From Campylobacteraceae bacterium (GTDB lineage: Bacteria; Campylobacterota; Campylobacteria; Campylobacterales; Sulfurovaceae), in assembly GCA_027079365.1 (NCBI GenBank), contig JALWVW010000385.1, positions 1 through 32,619 on the forward strand: 32,619 bases of DNA, given 5' to 3'. Below are positions 23,659-31,982 of this stretch, in pieces. A model generated the notes under the pieces. The model was not told the origin of the DNA. It did no database searches and saw only the letters and a list, made by a program, of their open reading frames with translations. The position numbers and the translations under genes were made by a program. How positions within the stretch are numbered: the stretch's first letter is position 1; each line of letters opens with the position of its first letter.

Positions 23659-25103
23659 AGCACGTTGTTGTCGTAGGTGCTGGGCTTGGTGGTCTCACTG
23701 CTGGTGCATTACTTGCCAAAGAGGGATACAGTGTCACAATACTTGAACAGCACACTGTCGTGGGTGGCTGCGCGACCACTTTCAAGCGAAAGGGTGGATA
23801 CACCTGCGAGGTTGGGCTGCATGAGATGGATGCTGTCTATGGCGACAGGGTCAAGGAGACCTTCGCCTCACTGGGAGTGTATGAGCATGTCACCTTTGTG
23901 CAGCCTGATGCCTTTTACCATATTGCTACGGACGAGCTTGCCTTTACCATGCCTCATGATCGAGAAGCAGCCATAGAGAAGCTTGTGCTGACATTTCCCC
24001 ATGAGAAAAAGGCGATCTTGGAGTACTTTGGCTTACTGGAGACCATTACTAGGGAGTTTGAGCAGCTGATGACCGCCTCTTGGTGGCAGTATGCTATGTT
24101 TCCTTTTGTTTTCAGGCATATATTAAAGTATCGTACCACATCTACAAAGACGCTCATGGAGAGACTTTTCAAAGATGAAACGCTCAAGCTTATTCTCAAT
24201 GCCAATGTTGGGTACTATAGCGACAAAGTAGAAAACCTTAGCTTTCTTCTCCATTCGCTCGCGCAGCACTCTTACTATAGCGGTGGAGGCTGGTATATCA
24301 AAGGAGGCAGCCAGAAATTCTCTGACCACCTGGCCTCTGTTGTACGCCAGCACGGTGGCGAGGTCATCACCAAAGCGACTGTCACACAGATAGAAGCACA
24401 TGCCGTCACCTATATGCATAAAAAACAGACCATAACCATAGAGAGTGATATCGTCATCTCCAATCTCGCTCCTGCAGCTACCTATGCTCTGGCAGACATC
24501 CCCTACCACGAAAAGCGGCAGCCTGCCTCCTCTATTCTCACCATCTATATAGGCTTCAAGCATAATCTCAAGACCGTCTATGGAGAAAAGCCCTACGCCT
24601 CCTTTTTCTTCAAAGGTATCCATGATATCGAGGCGTATGATGCTATGCTGGATAGTGCTATAGAGGAGAGAGGATTTGGCTTTACTGATTATTCCCAGAT
24701 CGATTCAGGACTCACAAGTGACCCAGACAAATCATTTGGAGTGATACTTACCACCGATTTTCTAGTAGAGTGGCAAGATCTATCCAAAGAAGCTTATGAG
24801 CAAAAGAAAGCGATGCTACTGGAGAGATTTTTGGATAAATTGGAGCTAGAGTATCCCAACATCAGGGAATATATCGAATTTGCCGAAGTGGCTACAGCCA
24901 AAACCATACAGAGATATATCAAGACCCCCAATGGCACTGCCTATGGGTTTGCACCCACACCTGAGCAGTTTTTTAGGATCCCCCAAGTCAAGTCAAAAAA
25001 GAGGGAGAATCTCTATTTCGTAGGTGCGTGGGTCATGGGAGGTGGATTCTCCCCGACGATCATGTCTGGGAAGATCTGCTACGAACAGATTTGTACAACT
25101 TAG
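23655..25103 (+). CDS. CrtI-like FAD-dependent oxidoreductase (phytoene desaturase/retinol saturase family)
   Basis: The GTG at 23655 overlaps the preceding TGA and gives MKHVVVVGAGLGGLTAGALL, the dinucleotide-binding GxGxxG plus the second half LEQHTVVGGCATTFKRKGG. The C-terminal flavin-binding region is NLYFVGAWVMGGGFSPTIMSG. At 482 residues it fits the COG1233 group that includes phytoene desaturases, carotenoid isomerases and retinol saturases. No phytoene synthase or other carotenoid gene is in the window, so the substrate is open. The DUF2141 partner suggests an envelope-related lipid or pigment. Confidence 0.85.
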   Translation: MKHVVVVGAGLGGLTAGALLAKEGYSVTILEQHTVVGGCATTFKRKGGYTCEVGLHEMDAVYGDRVKETFASLGVYEHVTFVQPDAFYHIATDELAFTMPHDREAAIEKLVLTFPHEKKAILEYFGLLETITREFEQLMTASWWQYAMFPFVFRHILKYRTTSTKTLMERLFKDETLKLILNANVGYYSDKVENLSFLLHSLAQHSYYSGGGWYIKGGSQKFSDHLASVVRQHGGEVITKATVTQIEAHAVTYMHKKQTITIESDIVISNLAPAATYALADIPYHEKRQPASSILTIYIGFKHNLKTVYGEKPYASFFFKGIHDIEAYDAMLDSAIEERGFGFTDYSQIDSGLTSDPDKSFGVILTTDFLVEWQDLSKEAYEQKKAMLLERFLDKLELEYPNIREYIEFAEVATAKTIQRYIKTPNGTAYGFAPTPEQFFRIPQVKSKKRENLYFVGAWVMGGGFSPTIMSGKICYEQICTT

Positions 25104-25104
25104 A

Positions 25105-25116
25105 TTTTGCTATACT
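25105..25116 (+). promoter_or_regulatory. Epsilon-type -10 region upstream of the small secreted protein
   Basis: TTTTGC followed by TATACT (25111-25116), about 30 bases before the ATG at 25146. The T-rich lead into the -10 box matches the other promoters in this window. It begins right after the oxidoreductase stop. Confidence 0.5.
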
Positions 25117-25145
25117 TGGTGTAGCAATAAGGCAAAGGAGCTCAA

Positions 25146-25523
25146 ATGAAAAAGTTTATACTCATGTCCTGTATGGCCGCAGTCACATATCTTTCCGCTG
25201 GCATGTCACCAGTGCAGATGAAGCAGATACTCAACATCACCAAAGACAACTGGGTAAGCTTTCGCAATTACAATGGCAAACAGCTACTCTATTTTACCCA
25301 TCTGGAGAGTTATACCTGTGGGATCAAGGAAGTGCATTATGGACTCAACCATGATACCCTCGATAGAGTCTGGCTACTACAGCCCTGCGATCCCCAAAAT
25401 CCATTGGCAGTCAAAAAAGATATTGTCTACCTGACTATGCCGCTGGGCTATGCCAAATCTGTAGCAGTGCAGCTGACCTTTGCAGATGGAAGTAAAAGCG
25501 CACTGGTACACAAAGTTCCCTGA
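25146..25523 (+). CDS. Small secreted protein of unknown function
   Basis: Not recognised. The 125-residue protein begins with a signal peptide (MKKFILMSCMAAVTYLSAG), preceded by the strong ribosome site AAAGGAG. The mature part has two cysteines (in YTCGIKE and QPCDPQNP) about 25 residues apart that could form a disulfide, and an alternating beta-type pattern (IVYLTMPLGYAKSVAVQLTF). It is expected in the periplasm. It has its own promoter and appears to be monocistronic. Confidence 0.75.
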   Translation: MKKFILMSCMAAVTYLSAGMSPVQMKQILNITKDNWVSFRNYNGKQLLYFTHLESYTCGIKEVHYGLNHDTLDRVWLLQPCDPQNPLAVKKDIVYLTMPLGYAKSVAVQLTFADGSKSALVHKVP

Positions 25524-25583
25524 TGAAATCAAAAACAGATCTGCTCTTTTTGTGAGCTGACCAAAGGGTTTCTTTAGTAAAGG

Positions 25584-25594
25584 TTTTCTATAAT
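25584..25594 (+). promoter_or_regulatory. Promoter of the small basic protein gene
   Basis: TTTTCTATAATGG, with TATAAT at 25589-25594 after a T run. The ATG at 25593 lies inside this -10 box and therefore is unlikely to be a start; the next ATG at 25623 has AAAGGA upstream. Confidence 0.5.
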
Positions 25595-25622
25595 GGAGAC
25601 AATACCAGTAGAAAGGATTCCT

Positions 25623-25949
25623 ATGTACTATTTGTCTTCTATTGACCGATGTGGGCACTATGAACTGGAAAGTGAACTGAAGCAGTTTTTTAGTCGTATT
25701 CATTATATCAAGCAGCAGTTGGTACAGCAGCACCGTTTTGGTCTCAACCGTATTCAAAGGTACCGTTGCAGACAGAATATTCTTGAGCTGGAGAGGCTTG
25801 AGAATGATTTTGATGCTATTTCCTATAGGGAAGATATACACCATCTCTACCGAAAAGCTCATCGCTATGTCAAGTTGGATTACAGGCGCTTGATAGTACT
25901 TTTTGGTAGAGAGACACTGGGGCGGCATTCTCTGTTTACTTCATTGTAA
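25623..25949 (+). CDS. Small basic protein of unknown function
   Basis: Not recognised. The start at 25623 (MYYLSSIDRCGHYELE) is chosen because AAAGGA precedes it and a -10 box covers the earlier ATG. The 108-residue product is rich in Arg, His and Tyr (RIQRYRCRQNILELERLEND, YRKAHRYVKLDYRRLIVLF), mostly helical, with no signal peptide or membrane segment. Nucleic-acid binding is possible from charge alone, but that is a guess. It ends 15 bases before the convergent yqaA-like gene. Confidence 0.55.
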   Translation: MYYLSSIDRCGHYELESELKQFFSRIHYIKQQLVQQHRFGLNRIQRYRCRQNILELERLENDFDAISYREDIHHLYRKAHRYVKLDYRRLIVLFGRETLGRHSLFTSL

Positions 25950-25964
25950 CGACAGAGTGAGTTG

Positions 25965-26381
25965 TCAGAGCGCCAGCCACGCCCATGCCAGCACCATGTA
26001 CCTTCCCAGTTTGGCGAGAAAAACCAGTATGAGAAACCTTGAGAAAGAATAGCGTGCAATTCCTGCTGCAAAAGTAAAAAGATCTCCGACAAACGGCATC
26101 CAGCTTAGTAGTAGTGTCCATGCTCCATACTGATTAAACAGTGCCTTGAATTTGCCAAACTTGGCAGGATTGATCATGCCTCTCTCCTCCAGCATCGCTT
26201 CGCCACCCAGTCCCATCCAGTAGTTGATGACTGCGCCAAGTGTATTGCCTACTGTGGCTACAGTGATCAGCCACAGTAGGGGGTACCCTTGTTCGATATC
26301 ATAGAGTAGGAGTGCTTCACTGCCCATCGGCCAGAGTGTGGCCGAGATCAGTGCGGAGAAGAAGAGCGTGAGATAAACCAT
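25965..26381 (-). CDS. YqaA-like DedA/VTT-family inner membrane protein
   Basis: This 138-residue protein has four to five hydrophobic segments and begins MVYLTLFFSALISATLWPMGSEALL. The VGNTLGAVINYWMGLGGE and GAWTLLLSWMPFVGDLFTFAAGI segments match the small YqaA branch of the SNARE-associated/DedA (VTT) family, whose larger members translocate lipids; the role of YqaA is not known. AAGGG precedes the ATG and an extended -10 box lies upstream, so it can be transcribed apart from the lipoprotein gene before it. Confidence 0.88.
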   Translation of the reverse strand: MVYLTLFFSALISATLWPMGSEALLLYDIEQGYPLLWLITVATVGNTLGAVINYWMGLGGEAMLEERGMINPAKFGKFKALFNQYGAWTLLLSWMPFVGDLFTFAAGIARYSFSRFLILVFLAKLGRYMVLAWAWLAL

Positions 26382-26411
26382 GCTATGAACCCTTGAGGAC
26401 TTGGATAAAGA

Positions 26412-26420
26412 GTTATAGCA
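26412..26420 (-). promoter_or_regulatory. Extended -10 promoter of the yqaA-like gene
   Basis: On the minus strand TGC followed by TATAAC (26412-26417), preceded by an A-rich run, about 30 bases before the ATG at 26381. It sits between the lipoprotein stop and the yqaA-like start. Confidence 0.45.
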
Positions 26421-26442
26421 TATTTTTTGTTAGGGCTCTAGG

Positions 26443-29310
26443 CTACCATTGCTCTTTCCAGAGCATCTCTGTAGCACCCTCTGTACCATCCGTGACCCAC
26501 AGTTCCGTACCATCATATTGCGTAAGCTGGCAGAAGAGCTTATGACTCAATACAGTCAGAATTTTCCATGAAGGGTAAACAAAAGGAATTTTCACAGTAA
26601 GGGGTGAGTCCATCATCCATGGTGCTTCGGTATCTGATGCGAGCATCCAGATGCGTCTGCCGTTTGTGCCATCATCCGCATCAAAGATGAGATGCCCTTC
26701 CCAGGCAAAGAGGTTGGCGGGGGATGAGCTTTCTTTGCCAGGATAGATGTCCATGACAGGGAGTGTGTGCGCAGCTGTACCGTCTGTGCGCCATAGCTCT
26801 CTGCCTCGTTGTATGCCATAGGCAGTAAAGTAGAGATGTTCACCTGTGACGGTTAACTCTTTGGGATTGCTTGAGACACCGACTTTCGTATTGATGTCTG
26901 CGAGGAGCTTTGTGCCGCTGCTGCTGCCATCACTGACCCAGAGTTCTCGTCCAGTCATCGGGAGGGTAGCAGTGAAATAGAGTTTGTTTTTAAAAAGTGT
27001 CAAGCTCTTGGGTTCACTACTGCCTCCTCCTGAAATAATATCTTTGACTAGAGAGATACCGCCGAGTGTACCGTCGCTTTTCCAGAGTTCGATACTATGT
27101 GTAGCCCCGTCATTGGCAGAAAAATAGAAATGATCTCCCATAATAGTAAGATCGGAAAAGCGAGGGTCACCCACGGAGAAATTACTAACTCTTTCTAGGC
27201 TATTTTCGCCATCGATACAGTAGAGTTGTTCTCCATGTATCTTTCCGCGTCCGACAAAATAAAGCTTATTATGAAAGACAATAGGGGTACCAGTATAGTA
27301 AGGAATGGATTGGAGCTGCATGGATGCCACATAAAGAAAGGTATTCTCTTTCGTACCATCTGTGGAGTAGATAAAGTTCTCATCAGCAAAGAAAAGTTTG
27401 TCTTTGAAAACAACCATCCATCGAAAATCGTCAAGACTCTTGAGGGGATAGGTGCCAAAGGGTGTGCCGTCACTTCGGAAGAGCTTTATCTTGTGGTTGT
27501 TCTCATCTTGGGCGACAAAATAGTGGATATTTCCTATTTTTGCATCTATATTTCGTACAGAACCTCTGCCGTAATCGGCAATGTCTTTGACCAGATGGGC
27601 ACCTAGTTCGGTGTCATCACTCATCCAGAGTTCACGACCATGTATACCATCGTCTGCACTAAAGTAGAGATGATCTCCTGTCGTACTGTATCCTAGCCAC
27701 TTGGGGTCTGAGCTGGCAGACCCTTCAGCGATATCTGCAAGTCTGTTAAGTGTGGGGTCTTTACTCCAGTAAGGCTCCAGACCATACGCTGCCCCTCCTC
27801 CTATAAAGCTATAGGATGTATCGTCGCCAAAAAGATCTCGAGGAGGCAGAGTACTAGAGTAAAGTGTATCTAATATGGTTTCATTCTGTGTATTTCGGAA
27901 GATATTGCGACCACGGGTCTCATTCATTGCGACATACACGATATCCTTGCCTACGGCAGTCAGTTCTCGCGGATGGCTACCTTCTGTCCCATGCACTACA
28001 TCGTAGTAGAGTACGGTTCCAGGCGGTGTGCCGTCACTTACCCAGAGCTCATATCCATGGCTATGGTCATATGCCGCAAAATAGAGTTTGCCTTTGACAT
28101 CTGTCAGATCACTTGGGTAGGAACTTTCGTTATTGGGTACGATATCTTTGAGTAATGCAACCTTGCTTCCGTCATACATCCAGAGTTCAGAACCATGGGT
28201 ACCATCATCCGCAACAAAGTATAGCTTATTTCCAGAGACAGTTAGTTGATGGACATGTGCATCTCCTGCACCGGGATTGATATCGGCTACCTGTGTGGTG
28301 CCTGCTGGGGTACCGTTGGTGCGCCATAGTTCATCTCCTGTGGCACCATCATTGCCGACAAAATAGAGCTGCCCCTGATAGGCAGTGAGCTCTTTGGGGT
28401 CACCTTCGTTGTCATCCTGAACGATGCTGCTGCGATGGGTGCCGGCATAGCTCCCATCACTGACCCAGACTTCGGAACCTGCTTGTGTGTCGTACATCAC
28501 AAAGAAGAGCTGATTTCCTACCGGAGTCAGTTGGGTGGGGATAAAGAGATTGTCAAAAGCATATACCTGTGTAGTGCCCAATGCAGTCCCATCACTTTTC
28601 CAAAGAGAACTTTTCATTGTAGCGTAATCAAATATGGGGAAATAAAAGTTTCCATTCATGACAGCTGCTTTGATCTCCCATCCATTATAATAAGCATAAG
28701 GATTATCGGGGAAGCTTTTTATCAGTTGGGGTACTGGGTCTATTCCTTGATCTATTTTCCAGAGCCCAAATCCCTCTGCATTGGCAGCAAAGAAATAGAT
28801 GGAACCAGCCACGATGTTCCATCCTGTAGGGTTGGCACTTGCTGTTGTGGGATTGGTATCCTTCAGCATATTTAGACCTTTGCCATTGCCTGCCAGACGC
28901 CAAGGTTCACAGCCATATGTATAGGTGCAGAAGCTTATGACATCCCATGGCCATATCTGTACGCTCAGGGTGTCTGTGCCAGTCAGGCCATCATTGTCTT
29001 TGACGGTCAGAGTGATGGTATGTGAACCTGCCTGCAATGTATTGAGTGTGATTTTTTTCTTTTTTCCCAGAATTGTGCCGTTTTCTTCCCACTGATAGCT
29101 CATGATCTGTCCGTCCGCATCATAGCTTGCAGCACCATCGAGTATGAGCGTGTCACCAACTTGCAGGGTACTGTCTTCGCCAGTGCGCGCCACCGGAGCC
29201 TGTAGCCCCTGCCCAGACCCTCCGCCACCACAGCTGATAAGTGATAGTATCAAAATGATATAGAGGCTGAGGTATTGAAATATCCTGTAAGAAGTAGGTT
29301 TCTCTCTCAT
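26443..29310 (-). CDS. Large lipoprotein with PKD domain and ELWxxDGT repeats
   Basis: The 955-residue protein has an N-terminal membrane segment ending in LISC with Cys27, followed by GGGGSGQG, so it is probably lipid-anchored. Residues about 36-120 are a PKD/Ig-like domain (LDGAASYDADGQIMSYQW, HTITLTVKDNDGLTG). The rest consists of about sixteen repeats of 45-55 residues built on LYFxAxDG then ELWxSDGT then GT, for example YELWVSDGTPPGT and RELWRTDGTAAHT, some degenerate. This is the ELWxxDGT repeat family, likely beta-propeller-like and on the cell surface. Function unknown. AAGGAGT lies six bases before the ATG. Internal repetition makes it prone to recombination. Confidence 0.85.
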   Translation of the reverse strand: MREKPTSYRIFQYLSLYIILILSLISCGGGGSGQGLQAPVARTGEDSTLQVGDTLILDGAASYDADGQIMSYQWEENGTILGKKKKITLNTLQAGSHTITLTVKDNDGLTGTDTLSVQIWPWDVISFCTYTYGCEPWRLAGNGKGLNMLKDTNPTTASANPTGWNIVAGSIYFFAANAEGFGLWKIDQGIDPVPQLIKSFPDNPYAYYNGWEIKAAVMNGNFYFPIFDYATMKSSLWKSDGTALGTTQVYAFDNLFIPTQLTPVGNQLFFVMYDTQAGSEVWVSDGSYAGTHRSSIVQDDNEGDPKELTAYQGQLYFVGNDGATGDELWRTNGTPAGTTQVADINPGAGDAHVHQLTVSGNKLYFVADDGTHGSELWMYDGSKVALLKDIVPNNESSYPSDLTDVKGKLYFAAYDHSHGYELWVSDGTPPGTVLYYDVVHGTEGSHPRELTAVGKDIVYVAMNETRGRNIFRNTQNETILDTLYSSTLPPRDLFGDDTSYSFIGGGAAYGLEPYWSKDPTLNRLADIAEGSASSDPKWLGYSTTGDHLYFSADDGIHGRELWMSDDTELGAHLVKDIADYGRGSVRNIDAKIGNIHYFVAQDENNHKIKLFRSDGTPFGTYPLKSLDDFRWMVVFKDKLFFADENFIYSTDGTKENTFLYVASMQLQSIPYYTGTPIVFHNKLYFVGRGKIHGEQLYCIDGENSLERVSNFSVGDPRFSDLTIMGDHFYFSANDGATHSIELWKSDGTLGGISLVKDIISGGGSSEPKSLTLFKNKLYFTATLPMTGRELWVSDGSSSGTKLLADINTKVGVSSNPKELTVTGEHLYFTAYGIQRGRELWRTDGTAAHTLPVMDIYPGKESSSPANLFAWEGHLIFDADDGTNGRRIWMLASDTEAPWMMDSPLTVKIPFVYPSWKILTVLSHKLFCQLTQYDGTELWVTDGTEGATEMLWKEQW

Positions 29311-29402
29311 AATTCACTCCTTTTGCTTAGATGCGTGTGAATGAGCAGTTTGCTCTTGAGGAGAGAGTATCACCGGAAGGGTAAACCACCCAGTTTTATA
29401 CT

Positions 29403-29411
29403 ATTGTAACA
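29403..29411 (-). promoter_or_regulatory. Extended -10 promoter of the ELWxxDGT lipoprotein gene
   Basis: On the minus strand TGT followed by TACAAT (29403-29408). It leaves a leader of about 85 bases before the ATG at 29310, with small hairpins at 29379-29391 (GGGT/ACCC) and 29343-29355 (GAGCA/TGCTC). No known riboswitch class is recognised in this leader. Confidence 0.4.
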
Positions 29412-29461
29412 TAAAGTTGTGGCAAGGTTGTGTCATCTATGCGCTATGGGTATCTGCTAGT

Positions 29462-29470
29462 CCCCCCCCC
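29462..29470. repeat. Homopolymeric C9/G9 tract
   Basis: Nine consecutive C on the plus strand (G on the minus), ten bases downstream of the dppF stop codon and outside any gene I can support. Tracts of this length are length-variable in Campylobacter and Helicobacter, where they drive phase variation inside genes; here a length change would not alter a protein. Confidence 0.7.
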
Positions 29471-29479
29471 AAGACTTTG

Positions 29480-30271
29480 TCATAATGTGATCTTCGGTAT
29501 CGCGCTGAGTAGCTTCTGCGTATACGCATGCTCTGGATTCTCAAAGAGCTCCTGGGCACTTTTCATCTCTACAATACTGCCAAAGTACATCACCACGATA
29601 CGATCCGAGATATGGTTGACCACACTCAGGTCGTGGGAGATAAAGATATAGGTGAGATTGAACTCCTCCTGGAGATCCAGTAGAAGGTTAAGCACTTGGG
29701 CTTGGATGGAGACATCCAATGCGGAGACTGGCTCATCACAGATGATGATTTCTGGGTTGAGGGCTAGGGCTCTGGCGATGCCTATGCGTTGTCGCTGTCC
29801 GCCTGAAAACTGGTGGGGATAGCGGTCATACCATTCTGGGAGCATACCAACTTTGTCCATGAGGTAGAGGACACGCTCCTTGATCTGTGCTTTGCTCATA
29901 TCACTGTTTAGCTTGAGGGGTTCCCCAATGATCTGTCCTACTTTCCATCTAGGGTTGAGGGAGGAGTAAGGGTCTTGGAAGATGATCTGCACTTTTTTAC
30001 GGTACTCTGTCAGGTCATTGCCTCTGAGCTTTGTGATGTCTGCTCCTTCGAAGAGGATTTTACCAGCTGTGGGCTCCTCGATCTTGAGGATCATCTTGGC
30101 AGTGGTGGATTTGCCGCAGCCACTCTCTCCTACAATACTGAGGATCTCCCCTTTTTTAACCTCGAAAGAGACATCATCGACTGCCTTGACAATCTTGGGA
30201 GCCTTAAAGAGACCAAGATTGATCTCATAATACTTTTTGAGATGGCTGATCTGAAAAATAGTCTCACTCAT
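29480..30271 (-). CDS. dppF: Peptide ABC transporter ATP-binding protein (DppF/OppF)
   Basis: This is the second ATPase of a peptide importer. The Walker A is GESGCGKST (48-56), the signature FSGGQRQRIGIARAL, Walker B IICDEP and the DVSIQAQVLNLL element of the Opp/Dpp subfamily are all intact. The 263-residue length is on the short side, with the C-terminal extension ending HAYTQKLLSAIPKI. AGGAGA precedes the ATG, which overlaps the dppD stop (ATGA). It is the last gene of the operon. Confidence 0.93.
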   Translation of the reverse strand: MSETIFQISHLKKYYEINLGLFKAPKIVKAVDDVSFEVKKGEILSIVGESGCGKSTTAKMILKIEEPTAGKILFEGADITKLRGNDLTEYRKKVQIIFQDPYSSLNPRWKVGQIIGEPLKLNSDMSKAQIKERVLYLMDKVGMLPEWYDRYPHQFSGGQRQRIGIARALALNPEIIICDEPVSALDVSIQAQVLNLLLDLQEEFNLTYIFISHDLSVVNHISDRIVVMYFGSIVEMKSAQELFENPEHAYTQKLLSAIPKITL

Positions 30272-31134
30272 CTGATCTCCTTTGGAAAGGATAGGTAGTC
30301 TACTGTGTCATCGACGGTATCGAGCCTAGATTTCCTAGGTGTGATACCAGGGGTGGGTATCGAGTGAAGTAGGGCTTGGGTATAGGGGTGCCTTGGGTCT
30401 CGAAAGAGCTCCTGCGCAGAGGCTTTTTCCACAATATGACCACGATACATCACTACTACTTCATCGGCGATCTGGTAGACCACACCCAGATCATGGGTGA
30501 TAAAGAGAATCGAGGTGCCTGTCTCCTCCTGAAGCTTCTTCATAAGGTCAAGCACCTGAGCCTGTATCGTGACATCCAGTGCCGTAGTGGGCTCATCGGC
30601 GATCAGGAGTTTGGGTCTGCATGCCATAGCGATGGCGATCATGACCCGCTGTCTCTGACCTCCGCTAAGTTTGAACGGGTACTCTCCATACTTTTCAACT
30701 GGGTCAGGGATACCGACCAGATCAAGTGCCTCCACGACCTTGTCAAAGCGCTGTTTTTTGTTTAGCTCTTTATGGTGCAGTCTGAGTGCTTCATCGATCT
30801 GGTAGCCTACGGTATAGGAGGGGTTGAGCGAGGTCATGGGCTCTTGGAAGATCATAGCTACATCACGACCTCGGACTTTTCGCATCTGCGAATCAGAGAG
30901 TTTGAGTAGATTGGTGCCTTCGAGAATGATCTCTCCTCCTTCGATCTTGCCAGGTTGATCGATCAACTGCATGATAGACATAGCAGTGATACTTTTACCA
31001 GAACCACTCTCCCCTACGATACAGACTGTTTTGCCTGAAGGGATCTCGAAACTGACATCGTTGACTGCCTTGTTGACCCCCTCATCAGAATAAAAGAATG
31101 TTTTGAGATTTTTCACTTCTAATAAATTCATCAT
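30268..31134 (-). CDS. dppD: Peptide ABC transporter ATP-binding protein (DppD/OppD)
   Basis: This is the first ATPase of the importer. Walker A GESGSGKS (41-48), signature LSGGQRQRVMIAIAMA, Walker B LLIADEPTTALDVT and the C-terminal peptide-transporter extension (HPYTQALLHSIPTPG) are present. The length is 288; E. coli DppD is longer by roughly 40 residues, mostly at the C-terminus, where the cysteine cluster of the longer homologues seems absent. It starts with two consecutive ATGs overlapping the dppC stop. Confidence 0.93.
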   Translation of the reverse strand: MMNLLEVKNLKTFFYSDEGVNKAVNDVSFEIPSGKTVCIVGESGSGKSITAMSIMQLIDQPGKIEGGEIILEGTNLLKLSDSQMRKVRGRDVAMIFQEPMTSLNPSYTVGYQIDEALRLHHKELNKKQRFDKVVEALDLVGIPDPVEKYGEYPFKLSGGQRQRVMIAIAMACRPKLLIADEPTTALDVTIQAQVLDLMKKLQEETGTSILFITHDLGVVYQIADEVVVMYRGHIVEKASAQELFRDPRHPYTQALLHSIPTPGITPRKSRLDTVDDTVDYLSFPKEIR

Positions 31135-31982
31135 TTATCCTTCAGTTTGGGATCAAGTACATCCATGAGACCATCACCCATAAGGTTGAAGCCAAGTACG
31201 GTCAGGAAGATCGCAAGACCCGGATAAAAGATCATCCAGGGAGCGGTCATGATGAACTGCAGGGAGTCACTCAGCATCGCTCCCCACTCCGGGGTAGGTG
31301 GCTGTGCGCCAAGACCCAGGAAGCTTAGCCCCGCAGCCTCTAGTACGGCTGAGGCGAAACCCATTGTAGACTGTACAATGATCGGTGTGGCGGCGTTGGG
31401 AAGGATGACCTTGAACATCAGGCGCATATTGGAGGAGCCATTAATACGGCTGGCGATGACATACTCCTTTTCCCGTTCTGCCAGTACTGAGGCGCGTACT
31501 ACTCTGGCATAGGTGGGGATACCCACGATACCGATGGCGATCATAGCATTGGTAAGGCTGGGACCGAGAATGGAGACTACGACGATGGCCAGCAAAATAG
31601 CAGGGATCGAAAGCATGATGTCTACGATCCGCATGATAAAGAGATCAACTTTTCCGCCAAAGTAGGCAGCCAGCATACCCATGGTTAGACCAAAACTCAG
31701 TGATAGTCCTACTGAGATGGCTCCCACCATCAGGGAGATACGGGCACCGTAGATGATACGAGAGAAGAGATCCCGCCCGAAGTCATCCGTACCGATGAAG
31801 AATTGACTGAGTCCTCCCTCTTCCCACATGGGAGGGGTGAGTCTGTGTGCGAGGTCTTGATCGGCAGGCAGGTGTGGTGCGATCCATGGGGCAAAGATCG
31901 CCATAAAGACCAGCACTACGACGATGAAGAAGCCTACGACTGCGGATTTATTTTTTTTGTACTGTTTGATAAAGTCTCTCAT
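31131..31982 (-). CDS. dppC: Peptide ABC transporter permease (DppC/OppC)
   Basis: The 283-residue permease has an N-terminal OppC-type segment (KKNKSAVVGFFIVVVLVFM), then FFIGTDDFGRDLFSRIIYGAR, the conserved start of the DppC membrane domain, and the EAA loop EYVIASRINGSS with KVILPNA. It ends in NLMGDGLMDVLDPKLK, which is typical of DppC. About six membrane segments are predicted. Its ATG overlaps the dppB stop by one base. Confidence 0.95.
   Translation of the reverse strand: MRDFIKQYKKNKSAVVGFFIVVVLVFMAIFAPWIAPHLPADQDLAHRLTPPMWEEGGLSQFFIGTDDFGRDLFSRIIYGARISLMVGAISVGLSLSFGLTMGMLAAYFGGKVDLFIMRIVDIMLSIPAILLAIVVVSILGPSLTNAMIAIGIVGIPTYARVVRASVLAEREKEYVIASRINGSSNMRLMFKVILPNAATPIIVQSTMGFASAVLEAAGLSFLGLGAQPPTPEWGAMLSDSLQFIMTAPWMIFYPGLAIFLTVLGFNLMGDGLMDVLDPKLKDK

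Noticed and set aside
25524..25560. Hairpin CAAAAA...TTTTTG with an inner CAGATCTG palindrome after the small secreted gene
   Set aside because: The stem is nearly all A-T and broken; too weak to call a terminator without folding calculations.
25377..25928. 183-codon open frame on the minus strand over the two small unknown genes
   Set aside because: Covers parts of two plus-strand genes that each have a promoter and ribosome site; its own product looks like random sequence.
29343..29391. Riboswitch in the lipoprotein leader
   Set aside because: I compared it mentally with c-di-GMP, glycine, TPP and fluoride classes and found no matching core; only small hairpins are visible.
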